NCBI RefSeq assembly: GCF_014192575.1
Contig: NZ_JACHYC010000001.1
Span: 558,001 to 622,000 of the forward strand
Reading direction: 5' to 3'
DNA: 64,000 nucleotides
Source of the DNA: Variovorax sp. Sphag1AA
GTDB lineage: Bacteria > Pseudomonadota > Gammaproteobacteria > Burkholderiales > Burkholderiaceae_C
The translations under genes and the position numbers were made by a program. The stretch's first letter is position 1. Each line of letters starts with the position of its first letter. The notes beneath the pieces are model-generated. The model worked only from the letters and a program-made list of their open reading frames with translations. It had not been told where the DNA came from and ran no database searches. This document shows, one piece after another, positions 40,370-50,752 of this stretch.

Positions 40370-41371
40370 TCACTTGGCTGTGGATTTCGGTTGGCTGTCG
40401 TCCACCTTCACCGTGAACTTGCCGGAGAGGATCTCGGCTTCCCTGGCCTTGACCTTGGCCACGATGTCGGCCGGGACCTTCTTCTCGAAGGTGCCGAGCG
40501 GCGCGAGTTCGGAGCCCTTGTACTTCATCATCGAGTACTGGCCGTAGTCCTCCGCCGTGAACTTGCCTTCCTTGACCAGCTTGATCGCACGGTCGGCGGA
40601 GGGCTCGAAGTTCCACAGGGCCGACGCGGCCACGGTGTCGGGATATTTGTCCTGCGTGTTGATCACGTTGCCGATCGCGAGCTTGCCGCGCTCCTTGGCC
40701 GCATCGCTCACACCGAAGCGCTCGGCATACATCACGTCGGCGCCCTTGTCGATCATCGCGAAGGCGGCTTCCTTGGCCTTTGGTGGATCGAACCAGCTGT
40801 TGATGAAGCTCACGCTGAACTCGACCTTCGGATTCACTTCCTTCGCGCCGGCCATGAAGGCATTCATCAGCCGGTTGACCTCGGGAATCGGAAAGCCGCC
40901 GACCATGCCGATCTTGTTCGTCTTGGTCAGACCGCCTGCGACCATGCCCGAAAGGTAGGCCGGCTCCTGGATGTAGTTGTCGAAGACCGAGAAGTTCGGC
41001 GCCTGTGGCTTGAGCGACGAGCCCATCACGAAGGCTGTTTTCGGGAAGTCCTTCGCGACCTTGCGCGCGGCGGCCTCGACGCCAAAGACTTCGCCGAAGA
41101 TGAGCTGGTTGCCCGCCTGCGCGTATTCGCGCATCACGCGTTCGTAGTCGGCATTGGCGACGTTCTCCGTCGCGGTGTATTCGATCTCGCCGCGCGCCTC
41201 GGCCGCCTTCAGCGCCTTGTGGATGCGCCCGACCCATTGCTGCTCGAACGGCACGGTGTACACCGCCGCCACCTTGAGCTTGGCCTGCGCAAGCGCGAGA
41301 CCCGGTGCACCGGCCGCGAGCGCGGCGGCAAGGGCGACTGAACGGACGATCATCTGGCGGCGATGGGACAC
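40370..41371 (-). CDS. BMP-family ABC transporter substrate-binding protein
   Basis: A 333-residue secreted binding protein with a signal peptide (VALAAALAAGAPGLALAQA). The BMP-type fold shows AAVYTVPFEQQWVGRIHKAL and KIGMVGGFPIPEVNRLMNAF. Known relatives bind purine nucleosides. Context with codA, upp and URC genes argues for a pyrimidine base or nucleoside, but this is inference. Confidence 0.9.
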   Translation of the reverse strand: MSHRRQMIVRSVALAAALAAGAPGLALAQAKLKVAAVYTVPFEQQWVGRIHKALKAAEARGEIEYTATENVANADYERVMREYAQAGNQLIFGEVFGVEAAARKVAKDFPKTAFVMGSSLKPQAPNFSVFDNYIQEPAYLSGMVAGGLTKTNKIGMVGGFPIPEVNRLMNAFMAGAKEVNPKVEFSVSFINSWFDPPKAKEAAFAMIDKGADVMYAERFGVSDAAKERGKLAIGNVINTQDKYPDTVAASALWNFEPSADRAIKLVKEGKFTAEDYGQYSMMKYKGSELAPLGTFEKKVPADIVAKVKAREAEILSGKFTVKVDDSQPKSTAK

Positions 41372-41395
41372 AGGCTTCTCCTCTTGGGTTGGAAA

Positions 41396-42025
41396 TTATT
41401 TGGTGCCAAAAATTCTGTCGCCCGCATCTCCCAGGCCCGGCAGGATGTAGCCGTGGCTGTTGAGCTCGCGGTCGATCGCGGCGGTGTAGATCGGCACGTC
41501 CGGATGCGCTTCCTGCATGGTCTTGACCCCCTCGGGGCAGGTCAGCAGGCAGACGAACTTGATCGACTTCGGGTTGAGTTCCTTCAGGCGCTCCACTGCC
41601 GCGACAGCCGAATTGCCGGTGGCGAGCATCGGGTCGACCACGATCGCATCGCGCTCTTCCATCTCGCCCGGCATCTTGAAGTAGTACTCGACCGCGGTCA
41701 GCGTCTTCGGGTCGCGGTACAGGCCGATGTGCCCCACGCGCGCACCCGGGATCACGCTCAGCATGCCGTCGAGGATGCCGGTGCCCGCGCGCAGGATCGA
41801 CACCAGCACCACCTTCTTGCCGTCGATGACCTTGGCGTGCATGGTCTCCAGCGGCGTCTCGATCTCGATGTCCTGCATGGCCATGTCGCGCGTGACCTCG
41901 TAGGCCATCAACATGCTGATCTCATTGAGGAGCCGCCGGAAGCTGTTGGTGCTGGCCTCCTTGCGGCGCATGAGCGTGAGCTTGTGCTGGACGAGGGGAT
42001 GGTCGAGGAGGTGGACGTTGCTCAT
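41396..42025 (-). CDS. upp: Uracil phosphoribosyltransferase
   Basis: A 209-residue enzyme making UMP from uracil and PRPP. The PRPP-binding region is [20 protein letters not shown]. The uracil-binding C-terminus is [17 protein letters not shown]. Here it sits in a uracil catabolic operon between the BMP transporter and the URC4 gene, so it probably makes the UMP from which the URC route starts, as URC6 does in yeast. Confidence 0.96.
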   Translation of the reverse strand: MSNVHLLDHPLVQHKLTLMRRKEASTNSFRRLLNEISMLMAYEVTRDMAMQDIEIETPLETMHAKVIDGKKVVLVSILRAGTGILDGMLSVIPGARVGHIGLYRDPKTLTAVEYYFKMPGEMEERDAIVVDPMLATGNSAVAAVERLKELNPKSIKFVCLLTCPEGVKTMQEAHPDVPIYTAAIDRELNSHGYILPGLGDAGDRIFGTK

Positions 42026-42079
42026 GATGATTCGAGGCGCGCCAGGGCGCTCTTGTCGTTGTGAAAAAGGTGTTGAAGT

Positions 42080-43476
42080 CTAGAAGACGGTGCCGTCGCT
42101 CACGATCCGCAATGGTGGTGCACCGTCACGCAAGCGCTGTGCCATCACCCGGCCGGCGGCCCAGGTGCCGCCTTCGAGCATGCGTGCAAGGGGCAGTTCG
42201 TCTTCCTTGCGGCCGAGCACTTTGCGCACCACGGGCACGAGTTCGTCGAGCAGGGCGATCGTCAGTGCGCGCCACTCGACGATGAATTCGTCGCCCACTT
42301 TCCACTCCCGTGCGAGGAAGGCGGGGTCCTTGGGCACGATCAGGCCGCTGTCGATCAGCAGGCCGCCGTTGCGGTATTCGGGCAGCGCCGTCAGCGCATC
42401 GACCTGTCGCACCTTCACGCCAGCCCATTCGAAGGGTTCGAGCAGCGAGTAGGTGAGCCACTGCGAGAGCTTGTGGAAGGGCATCCAGCCATTGGTCAAC
42501 CCCGGTCCCTGCACGGCGCTGTGGCGCCAGCAGTCACCCAGCGCGAAGGCGGGGTCGCCGGTGCCGGCAGCGTCGCTGCCATCGGCGGCGATGCTGTCGA
42601 CCGCGTTGGAGGCCGGCCAGATGGCGGACAGCGAATCGAGCAGCAGCGAAAGAATGTCGTGCGCCCGGATCTCGGCGGTCGGCGGTGCGACCGGACCGTG
42701 AGGCGAGACCAGTGCATCGAAGATGCCGCCGGGCCGGCCGTCGTCGCCGAAGTATTCCGGCTGCTCGCTCATCGCCTCGCCGAGGCGCCGCAGCAGCGTC
42801 GCACGGCCGGCGAGGCCCACCAGCGGGTTGAAGGAGCTGACCTGAAACGCATCACCGAGCCGGTCGGTGACCAGCGCACGCAAGCCGGCCGCATCGGCCT
42901 GGAACGGATGCGCCGGATTGGACGAGAACAGCCCACTCGTGAACGCATGGAAGCTCGCAACGCCCAGGCCTTCGGAGCGGGTGTAGCGCTGGCCGGTGGC
43001 CGGTTCGACGTAGTGCCAGTCCGGTCCGGCGCCGGCATCGAGCAGGACGCTCACCAGTACCAGGTCGATGTGGGCGCGGGCGCGCTGGGTGGCGTCGATC
43101 GGCCCCAGCAGGTCGTCCAGCATCTTCACGCGGTTGATGCCACCCGCCTCGAAGTGCCGCCAGCGGCTGTGATAGGGGATCGGGTTCCACGGATAGCGGT
43201 CGCGCGTGACTTCCCCGATGGTGCGCGCGGTGTCTTCCAGCGCATCGGCGTTGCCGATGGTGAACCACTTCGATTCGCCGGCACGCGCACGTGCCAGCAG
43301 CATCGCAGCCCGACTGCGGATCGCGGTGGTGGTGCGCAGGTAGGCTGCCGCGCCGGCCGGCTGGTCGGTGTCGAGTTCGAACTCGACAGTGGGATCAACA
43401 TGGCCCTCTGCATCCGCGCTCTGCACGGCTGCGTTGCGCGTCGGGCGATCCGGATTCAGCCCGTAGTTGTCCTTGC

Positions 43477-43480
<4 letters not shown>
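42080..43480 (-). CDS. URC4/DUF1688-family uracil catabolism protein
   Basis: A 466-residue DUF1688 (URC4) protein. Recognisable segments are WFTIGNADALEDTARTIGEV, YPWNPIPYHSRWRHFEAGGI, and the C-terminal VRQVDALTALPEYRNGGLL. URC4 is essential for uracil catabolism in the yeast Lachancea kluyveri; its exact reaction was not settled to my knowledge. It overlaps the end of the URC1 gene by four bases. Confidence 0.85.
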
Positions 43481-44817
<1,337 letters not shown>

Positions 44818-44837
44818 TGCAGGCCCTCAAAAAACAA

Positions 44838-44866
44838 AATGTATCGAGGGCTTTCCCAACTGGCAA
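44838..44866 (-). promoter_or_regulatory. Sigma-70-type promoter of the pyrimidine operon
   Basis: Minus strand: TTGCCA (44861-44866), 17 bases, TACATT (44838-44843). It lies about 20 bases upstream of the URC1 ATG, giving a short leader. Confidence 0.65.
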
Positions 44867-44916
44867 GCCGGTGCATACGCCATTCGCCGTAGGGCGGGAT
44901 GGCGTGGTGGCGGCCT

Positions 44917-45402
44917 CTAGGAGATGCGCAGGAGCCGGTCCAGCGCGAGCGTGCCGCCGCCGCGTCCTGCAAGGTAGAGCAGCAACGCAGCCCACGAGAG
45001 ATGCGTGGGCCAGGCGTCGGGGTAGACGAAGACCTCGATCACCAGCGTCATGCCGAGCAGCGCGAGCGCGGAAAGCCGGGTGAACAGCCCCAGCACGAGC
45101 AGAACCGGAAACAAGTGCTCGGCATAGGCGGCCAGATGCGCGGCGATCTCGGGCGGAACGAGCGGGAGCTTGTATTCGGTACGGAAGAGTTCATAGGCGC
45201 CATCGGTGATGTGCAGAAAGCCATCGACCTTGGTCCGGCCGGACATGAAGAAGATCGCCGCGATGGCGAGGCGGCTTGCCAGCGCCAGTAAATCGTGGCT
45301 CACGAGACGTGTGAGTCCGGCGGCGATCCGGTTCCATCGCGCGATCAGTCCGTGCTCCTGCGCGTCGCGGCTGACCGTGGGGGAGGCGGTATGGGTGTTC
45401 AT
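44917..45402 (-). CDS. DoxX-family membrane protein of the bufferin locus
   Basis: A 161-residue protein with about four hydrophobic segments and the DoxX signature LASRLAIAAIFFMSGRTKVDG. Genes of this family often close bufferin operons (BufD). ATG 45402 was chosen; it overlaps the BufC stop by four bases, so the longer frame to 45591 is not real. Role probably in membrane redox or maturation; unproven. Confidence 0.85.
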   Translation of the reverse strand: MNTHTASPTVSRDAQEHGLIARWNRIAAGLTRLVSHDLLALASRLAIAAIFFMSGRTKVDGFLHITDGAYELFRTEYKLPLVPPEIAAHLAAYAEHLFPVLLVLGLFTRLSALALLGMTLVIEVFVYPDAWPTHLSWAALLLYLAGRGGGTLALDRLLRIS

Positions 45403-46193
45403 GGCGTTCTCTCTTCCATGGCTGAGTGAATCGGAGGGCGGGCGAAGGCGCCGGCGCGCAGCAGGCCTTCGAGCAGTGCGGCCAGATCGGCTTCGGGATC
45501 GACATCCAGCGCGCGCTCTGCGGCATCGGCGAGTGGCAAGCCGGTGGCGCAGGCATCGAGGAAGGCGCATGCGGCCTTGCTGATGGCGCACGACTGAATG
45601 GCATCAAGTGGGCGTGTGATCAATGCGCCTTCGCCACGCCAGATGAGTTCCGTCATGTCGGCCGCATTGCCGTCGGTGCGATTGCGCTGCCAGATCGTGA
45701 AGACCGGCTGATCGTGGAACCACGCCCAGCGAGCGGCCGGGTGCGGCGTCAGGACGAGCCGGGCCAGCGCGTCGGGTTCGTGGCGAGCGAACCATGCGGC
45801 GTCGAGCGGGGCCGCATCGGCAGCCACGTGGGCTTCGCTCCACATCGCATCCAGTCGCGCGACACCTGCGAGGTAGGGGAGGTCGGAGGCAGGCTCGAAG
45901 CTCGCAAGAAAGCCGGGGAACGCGCTGCCATAGTTCACGAGCCGGCCGTCGCGCGGCGGCCCTTCGGCCACGTGAAGCGCAGCCGCTGCGCGGAACCAAT
46001 CGCTGCCGACCAGCTGCGCGACCGCCGGGAAGTTGGCTTCGAGCGAATCGACGCAGCCTTTCATCACCGTGTTGCGATAGACCGCGAACGCCGGCTGTGC
46101 GACGAGCGCTTGCACGGCCGGGTCCGCGATGCCGCCTCCGGCATACAGCGCGGTGGCGAAGGCCGACTGGAATTGGGTGTGGGCGGATGTCAT
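45399..46193 (-). CDS. bufC: HvfC/BufC-family (DUF2063) protein
   Basis: A 264-residue DUF2063 protein. The N-terminal domain contains [28 protein letters not shown], diagnostic of this family. BufC partners with BufB to modify the bufferin peptide, probably by binding its leader. It overlaps the BufB stop by four bases. Confidence 0.9.
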   Translation of the reverse strand: MTSAHTQFQSAFATALYAGGGIADPAVQALVAQPAFAVYRNTVMKGCVDSLEANFPAVAQLVGSDWFRAAAALHVAEGPPRDGRLVNYGSAFPGFLASFEPASDLPYLAGVARLDAMWSEAHVAADAAPLDAAWFARHEPDALARLVLTPHPAARWAWFHDQPVFTIWQRNRTDGNAADMTELIWRGEGALITRPLDAIQSCAISKAACAFLDACATGLPLADAAERALDVDPEADLAALLEGLLRAGAFARPPIHSAMEERTP

Positions 46194-47038
46194 GCCGCGA
46201 TCTCCTCGCCGCGCATCACGCGCAGGAGTTCGCCTTCGGCGTGTGTGCGCTCGGCCATCAGTTCATCGAAGCCGGGAACGTTGCCGTCACGCTCGATCAG
46301 CGTTGGCCGCGCCCCCGCGCGCTCGATGAAACGGCGGTAGAGCCGCCAGACTTCCGGCGCGATCGGCGCGTCGTGCGAATCGATCAGCAGTGCCGGACCC
46401 AGATTCGGGTCGTTCGAGTGGCCCGCCAGATGGATCTCGCTGACTCGCGATGCGGGAAAGCGACCCAGCCAGTCGTCAGCCTCGAAGCCGAGGTTGCGCG
46501 CAGACACATGCACGTTGTTGATGTCGAGCAGCAGCGTGCAGCCGGTCTGCCGCGCGATCTCATCGAGGAAGTCGATCTCGTCCCATTCGTGCGTCGCGAT
46601 GCGCAGGTAGTGCGACGGGTTTTCGATCGCGATCGGCCGCTTCAGCGCCGCCTGAACGCGTTCGATGTTGCGCACGATGCAGTGCAGCGCTTCGTCCGTG
46701 CGCGGAAACGGCAGCAGGTCTGGAAAGTACCGGCCGTCCCATCGCGACCAGGCCAGGTGCTCGGACACCAGCGCGGGCTCGATGCGGCGCTCCAGCGCGG
46801 CCAGGCGCTGAAGCTGCGGTACGTCCGGTTCGGCATCCGACGCGAGCGAGAGCGATACGCCGTGCAGCGACACCGGATGCCGCTCGCGAATCGCCTCCAG
46901 CCAGGCGATGCGGGGGCCGCCGTCCACCATGTAGTTCTCAGGATGGACCTCGAACCACAGTCCTTCGGCAGTGGCAGATGCCGCCGCATCGAAATGCTGT
47001 GGCTTGAGGCCAAGCCCTGCGGTGATCGTGGCGGACAT
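46190..47038 (-). CDS. bufB: Multinuclear non-heme iron oxidase (DUF692, BufB-type)
   Basis: A 282-residue TIM-barrel enzyme of the DUF692/MNIO family. The His, Glu and Asp iron ligands are seen in [43 protein letters not shown] and IHLAGHS. In the bufferin pathway such enzymes convert cysteine residues of the precursor into thiooxazole-type rings. It lies 21 bases after the precursor gene. Confidence 0.93.
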   Translation of the reverse strand: MSATITAGLGLKPQHFDAAASATAEGLWFEVHPENYMVDGGPRIAWLEAIRERHPVSLHGVSLSLASDAEPDVPQLQRLAALERRIEPALVSEHLAWSRWDGRYFPDLLPFPRTDEALHCIVRNIERVQAALKRPIAIENPSHYLRIATHEWDEIDFLDEIARQTGCTLLLDINNVHVSARNLGFEADDWLGRFPASRVSEIHLAGHSNDPNLGPALLIDSHDAPIAPEVWRLYRRFIERAGARPTLIERDGNVPGFDELMAERTHAEGELLRVMRGEEIAA

Positions 47039-47059
47039 GGTGGTGGCCTTCGACGGCGA

Positions 47060-47350
47060 TCAGGACTTCATCGGCGTCAGCGAGCCCATGCCCTTGGGCG
47101 TCTTGATCGAAGTGCAGGTGCCGACAGGCACGTTTCTCCAGGAGTTGCCCTGGTAGTCCATCTTCGAAGTGCCCGCACAGGTGGTGCCGGGGCCGGCCGC
47201 GCAGTCGTTCTTGCCGGCCATCGAGACGCCGTAGCACTTCTCGACCTTGGCCATCGAGTCATCCATCGGCTTCTTGTCCTGCGCCATGGCGGACGAGGCG
47301 GCGAGGGCGCCGAGTGCGAGTGCGGTGATTGCGAGGGGACGAGTGATCAT
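47060..47350 (-). CDS. bufA: Bufferin precursor (BufA1/DUF2282-type)
   Basis: A 96-residue peptide with a signal peptide ([19 protein letters not shown]) and four cysteines at residues 39, 50, 58 and 79, in the family pattern [13 protein letters not shown]...TTCAG...PVGTC. Bufferins are exported, copper-binding, post-translationally modified peptides. AGGAG lies seven bases before the ATG and an ECF-type promoter lies about 60 bases upstream. Confidence 0.9.
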   Translation of the reverse strand: MITRPLAITALALGALAASSAMAQDKKPMDDSMAKVEKCYGVSMAGKNDCAAGPGTTCAGTSKMDYQGNSWRNVPVGTCTSIKTPKGMGSLTPMKS

Positions 47351-47409
47351 TGCGTGCTCCTGTGCTTGAGTGGTTGTTCAACCGCACCGCCTGGCGCGGT
47401 CGTCTCTAC

Positions 47410-47436
47410 TTCGCAGTCCGCTCGCGGGGAGTTACA
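47410..47436 (-). promoter_or_regulatory. ECF-type promoter for the bufferin operon
   Basis: On the minus strand, TGTAACT (47436-47430), 16 bases, CGAA (47413-47410). It matches the motif on the other strand in front of the sigma-factor gene with identical spacing. The predicted start leaves a roughly 50-base leader to bufA. Confidence 0.75.
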
Positions 47437-47478
47437 GCGCGCGGCACAATCCGGCCGATTTCTTTTTTTGCATGGCCC

Positions 47479-47505
47479 TGTAACCAGGTGAGCTGAAAGC
47501 ACGAA
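47479..47505 (+). promoter_or_regulatory. ECF-type promoter motif at the sigma-factor gene
   Basis: TGTAACC (47479-47485), 16 bases, CGAA (47502-47505). The -10 element overlaps the first base of the sigma gene's ATG, so transcription from here would begin inside the annotated reading frame. Confidence 0.55.
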
Positions 47506-48074
47506 TGACCAGTGGGAATCCGCAGCCCAGGAACGACGCCGAGCAGGCGCTGCATGCGCTCTTCATGCGCGGGCTCGATGGCGATGCCGCGGCCTATCAC
47601 GCCTTCCTGCAGAAGCTGAGCGTGCACCTTCGTGCCTATCTCGCGAGGCGGCTGTTCGGATGGCCCGATGAAGTGGAAGATCTCGTTCAGGAATGCCTTC
47701 TCGCCATGCACAACCAGCGCCACACCTACCAGAGCGACCAGCCGCTGACGGCGTGGGTGCATGCGATTGCGCGCTACAAGATGATCGATCTGCTGCGCGC
47801 CAAGTCCGCACGCGAGGCGCTGCACGAGCCGCTGGACGATGACCTCGCAGTCTTTGCCGAATCGGCCAACGAGGCCAGCGATGCGCGGCGGGACCTCGCC
47901 GGTCTGCTCGACACGCTGCCGGACCGGCACCGCCTGCCGATCGTCCACGTCAAGCTCGAAGGCCTCTCGGTGGCGGAGACGGCGAAGCTCACCGGCATGT
48001 CGGAATCGGCGGTCAAGGTGGGCATCCATCGCGGCCTGAAGGCACTCGCGCTGAAGATCAAGGAGGCGATCTGA
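47505..48074 (+). CDS. ECF RNA polymerase sigma factor (SigF-like)
   Basis: A 189-residue ECF sigma factor. Region 2 contains [27 protein letters not shown] and region 4 [29 protein letters not shown]. Followed with a one-base overlap by an NrsF-type anti-sigma gene and divergent from a bufferin operon, it matches the Caulobacter SigF-NrsF copper-response module. The start at 47505 conflicts with the -10 motif; ATG 47565 is the alternative. Confidence 0.9.
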   Translation: MTSGNPQPRNDAEQALHALFMRGLDGDAAAYHAFLQKLSVHLRAYLARRLFGWPDEVEDLVQECLLAMHNQRHTYQSDQPLTAWVHAIARYKMIDLLRAKSAREALHEPLDDDLAVFAESANEASDARRDLAGLLDTLPDRHRLPIVHVKLEGLSVAETAKLTGMSESAVKVGIHRGLKALALKIKEAI

Positions 48075-48715
48075 TGAAGACCGACGACCTGATCTCGATG
48101 CTTGCCGCCAGCGCAACGCCGGTTCCCAGGCACGTGGCAAGCCGGCGGCTGTCGACTGCCTTGCTGGTCGGTCTGCCGCTGTCCTTCGGCTTCATGCTCG
48201 TGGTGTTCGGGCTGCGGCGCGACCTGATGGAAGTGATGGAGCGGCCGATCTTCTGGGTGCGGTTTCTCTTTCCGATCTGCATCGCGGCCGGTGCCTATCT
48301 GATGGCCGAGCGACTGTCGCGGCCGGGCGTGCGGGTTCGCAAGGCATGGATCGGGCTGGCCTTGCCGCTGGCCGTGATCTGGAGCATCGCCGCCTATGTG
48401 CTGATGTCCGCACCGGCCGGGGAGCGTCCGGCGTTGGTCATGGGGCAGACCTGGCGCACGTGCACGGCCAACATCGCGTTTGTGGCGTTGCCGGTTTTCG
48501 TTACGGCGCTCGTCGCGCTCAAGGGGTTGGCACCGACGCGGCCGGCGCTGGCGGGTGCTGCCGCTGGGCTGATGGCCGGAGGGGCGGGCGCCGCGGTCTA
48601 TGCGTTGCACTGCATCGAATTGGCGGCGCCGTTCTTTGCGGTCTGGTACGTGCTCGGCATCTCGGTGCCGGCGGCGGTGGGCGCGCTGATCGGTCGCCGC
48701 TTCCTGCGCTGGTGA
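48074..48715 (+). CDS. NrsF-family (DUF1109) anti-sigma factor
   Basis: A 213-residue inner-membrane protein with six hydrophobic helices. Two cysteines sit in periplasmic-side helices at Cys130 (WRTCTANIAF) and Cys180 (ALHCIELAA). These match the two conserved cysteines of Caulobacter NrsF, proposed to sense metal or redox stress. AGGAGG lies nine bases before the ATG. It overlaps the sigma-factor stop by one base. Confidence 0.88.
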   Translation: MKTDDLISMLAASATPVPRHVASRRLSTALLVGLPLSFGFMLVVFGLRRDLMEVMERPIFWVRFLFPICIAAGAYLMAERLSRPGVRVRKAWIGLALPLAVIWSIAAYVLMSAPAGERPALVMGQTWRTCTANIAFVALPVFVTALVALKGLAPTRPALAGAAAGLMAGGAGAAVYALHCIELAAPFFAVWYVLGISVPAAVGALIGRRFLRW

Positions 48716-48801
48716 TTTCGCGCTCGCAGCGCGGGTCGCATCCGCCAGGCCATCTGCCGCTATCCATGCTGCGCAGAAGGCAGTGTCCCTCGGATTGTGG
48801 A

Positions 48802-48829
48802 TTGACTTCAGGTGGTTCAGGGACAAAAT
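48802..48829 (+). promoter_or_regulatory. Sigma-70-type promoter for the radical SAM operon
   Basis: TTGACT (48802-48807), 16 bases, CAAAAT (48824-48829). Transcription would begin near 48836. A GCCGGT/ACCGGC hairpin (48837-48856) lies at the start of the leader. The rest of the 179-base gap shows nothing clear. Confidence 0.55.
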
Positions 48830-48894
48830 TCCCGTCGCCGGTGGGTGCGTACCGGCTGGGATCGGCAAGTTCAAGAACTCAAAGGTAATGACGT

Positions 48895-49908
48895 ATGCAG
48901 CCCCAATTCGTCACGCCACCCAAGATGACCGTGTCCTTGACGGACACCTGCAATCTCGACTGCGTTCATTGTTATGCCGACTGTGATCGGGACGCTTCGC
49001 CCGAAGAGCTTGGTATCGACGAATGGATCCGGTTCGTGGACTATCTCGTTGCCAACGACTTCATCGAGATCTATATCGAGGGCGGCGAGCCTGCGTTGAA
49101 AGCGGGATTCGAGCGTCTGCTTGCACATTGCGCGCGCAAGCTGATGACGATGGTGCGGACCCACGGAACGCTTCTCGATGCCGCTGCGGCCGAGCGCTGG
49201 AAGGGGTTTGGTGTCGGTCGGGTTTTTGTAGATGTCATGGGCGCAAGCGCCCACACGCACGATGCGCTGACCGGCTTGACCGGCAGCTTTGACAAGTCTT
49301 GTAACGCGGTACGGCATCTCGTGGATACGGGCATTCCGGTCGACATGCTGATCATCATGCACCGCCGCAACGTCGACGAATTGCCGGACTACCTGCAACT
49401 CGCCAAGGCGCTCGGTGCGGAGCGGGTAGGGCTGTTGCGTCTCTATCCCTTGGGCCGGGCGAAGCGGCGATGGAGCGAACTGGCCCTATCACTGGAAGAG
49501 CAGGAGGCCGCTGTGGCTGCATTGCAGCCGCCCGAAGGGCTCAAGCTCATGCAGTCGTGGCACCCCAACGATGCCAATTGCTGCTGGCAGGCGGCCACCG
49601 TGAATGCACGCGGCGATTCGATCGGTTGCCCCTACCTGCGCGAGTACGTGAATTTCGGAAACATCCGTTCGACCGAATTCATGGATACATGGCACAACAA
49701 CGCGCTCTATCGCCAATTGCGATCGGGCCGTGTCGAGCAATCCTCCTGCAGCGATTGCCATGGCACCGAGGGTACGCGCGGGGGATGCCGTTCGACGGCC
49801 TACGCCTTCCACGGCAGATGGACCGCGCTCGATCCGTTTTGTCATCACAGCAACCGCGGAGTGAAACTCGATGTCCTCCCCATCCGCTTGCTACAGGCGA
49901 GCCCCTGA
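48895..49908 (+). CDS. Radical SAM/SPASM-domain protein
   Basis: A 337-residue radical S-adenosylmethionine enzyme. The [4Fe-4S] motif CNLDCVHC uses Cys19, 23 and 26, and IEGGEPAL is the SAM-binding GGE motif. The C-terminal SPASM-type region has many cysteines (NDANCCW, SIGCPY, SSCSDCHG, RGGCRS, DPFCHH) for auxiliary clusters. Such enzymes often modify peptides together with PqqD proteins, and a PqqD gene overlaps its end by 38 bases. AAAGG lies about nine bases before the ATG. No classical precursor peptide is evident nearby. Confidence 0.88.
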   Translation: MQPQFVTPPKMTVSLTDTCNLDCVHCYADCDRDASPEELGIDEWIRFVDYLVANDFIEIYIEGGEPALKAGFERLLAHCARKLMTMVRTHGTLLDAAAAERWKGFGVGRVFVDVMGASAHTHDALTGLTGSFDKSCNAVRHLVDTGIPVDMLIIMHRRNVDELPDYLQLAKALGAERVGLLRLYPLGRAKRRWSELALSLEEQEAAVAALQPPEGLKLMQSWHPNDANCCWQAATVNARGDSIGCPYLREYVNFGNIRSTEFMDTWHNNALYRQLRSGRVEQSSCSDCHGTEGTRGGCRSTAYAFHGRWTALDPFCHHSNRGVKLDVLPIRLLQASP

Positions 49909-50176
49909 CTTGCGCGTTCGGCCAGTGCCCGAATTGGGCTACTGCCTGGTCTTCACGCCTGATCGGCCGAAGCTCTACACATTGAACGTGGCGGCGTGGT
50001 TGCTCCTGGAACTCTGCGACGGGCAAGACAGGGATGTACTGGAATCCGAGTTTCGCCAGGTCTATGAGGAGCAGGGCGCGGGTGCGGGCAATGCTCCCAA
50101 TGTGCGATTCATCATCGAGGACCTCGAAGACAAGGGGATCCTCCTGCGTCAACCCACGGAGAAGGAAGCACCATGA
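49871..50176 (+). CDS. PqqD-type peptide-binding (RRE) protein
   Basis: A 101-residue winged-helix-like protein with the PqqD/RiPP-recognition pattern: LVFTPDRPKLYTLNVAAWLLLELCDG, then a helix and FIIEDLEDKGILLR. These domains bind leader peptides and hand them to a radical SAM partner. It overlaps the radical SAM gene by 38 bases and the next gene by four, so they are co-translated. Confidence 0.8.
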   Translation: MSSPSACYRRAPDLRVRPVPELGYCLVFTPDRPKLYTLNVAAWLLLELCDGQDRDVLESEFRQVYEEQGAGAGNAPNVRFIIEDLEDKGILLRQPTEKEAP

Positions 50177-50742
50177 CCGATCGCAAATCTCTCGAAGCCG
50201 CCAAGAAGCTTGTTCGTGGAGGTGCCGCCGGTGCGCCTCCGAGTGCCGAAGTCTTTGTCCCTGAGATCCGGTCCAACATCAAATGGACGCCGACGACGAG
50301 TTCAGTGACGGCCTTCAGGCCAGAGGCAGCGATCCTTCTCGTCTGGCGCTATGGCGTCCCATTTAAGGACCTTGATGGCCTTCACAGCTGGCTGGCAACG
50401 CACGAGGTGGGCATGGCAAATCTTTGCACCACCTCGACAAGCAACAAGGTCGCGTACCTTGGAACATATCTCCATGTCGATACAGGTGCGCCGCGATACC
50501 AGACGATGTGGGGCCTGGTCGATGAAGCCGCCGAGCAGGCCTATCTGCTCCCGGCGTTGCAGGGCTCGCAACAGTTCTTCGACTTGGTAAAGACGCTGCG
50601 CGGCTACTGGTGTCGCGATCCGAATGCAACGGACCATCGCCTCGGCCAGGCTCGCAACTACATGACCCTGAACACGCTCCCGATCAACAGCGCCTTCTGG
50701 GATGTGACCTATCAGGCGCGCAACGACCTGCCGATTCCTTGA
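50173..50742 (+). CDS. Unrecognised 189-residue protein in the radical SAM operon
   Basis: I do not recognise this family. The N-terminus is Lys/Ala/Gly-rich and looks leader-like (SLEAAKKLVRGGAAGAPPSA). A folded-looking region with aromatic strands follows (AILLVWRYGVPFKDLDGLHS, KVAYLGTYLHVDTG, FFDLVKTLRGYWC). There are two cysteines, no signal peptide and no membrane segment. ATG overlaps the PqqD stop by four bases with AGGA upstream. It could be the modified substrate, an accessory enzyme or a binding protein. Confidence 0.7.
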   Translation: MTDRKSLEAAKKLVRGGAAGAPPSAEVFVPEIRSNIKWTPTTSSVTAFRPEAAILLVWRYGVPFKDLDGLHSWLATHEVGMANLCTTSTSNKVAYLGTYLHVDTGAPRYQTMWGLVDEAAEQAYLLPALQGSQQFFDLVKTLRGYWCRDPNATDHRLGQARNYMTLNTLPINSAFWDVTYQARNDLPIP

Positions 50743-50752
50743 GGTGGCCAAA

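Noticed and set aside
48766-48888. 40-codon frame just before the radical SAM gene, with two cysteines, as a possible precursor peptide.
   Set aside because: It has no ribosome site and the best promoter (48802-48829) lies inside it, so the full frame would not be transcribed from that promoter.
48783-48986. GTG-started 67-codon frame overlapping the radical SAM start.
   Set aside because: It overlaps a clear gene in another frame and has no ribosome site.
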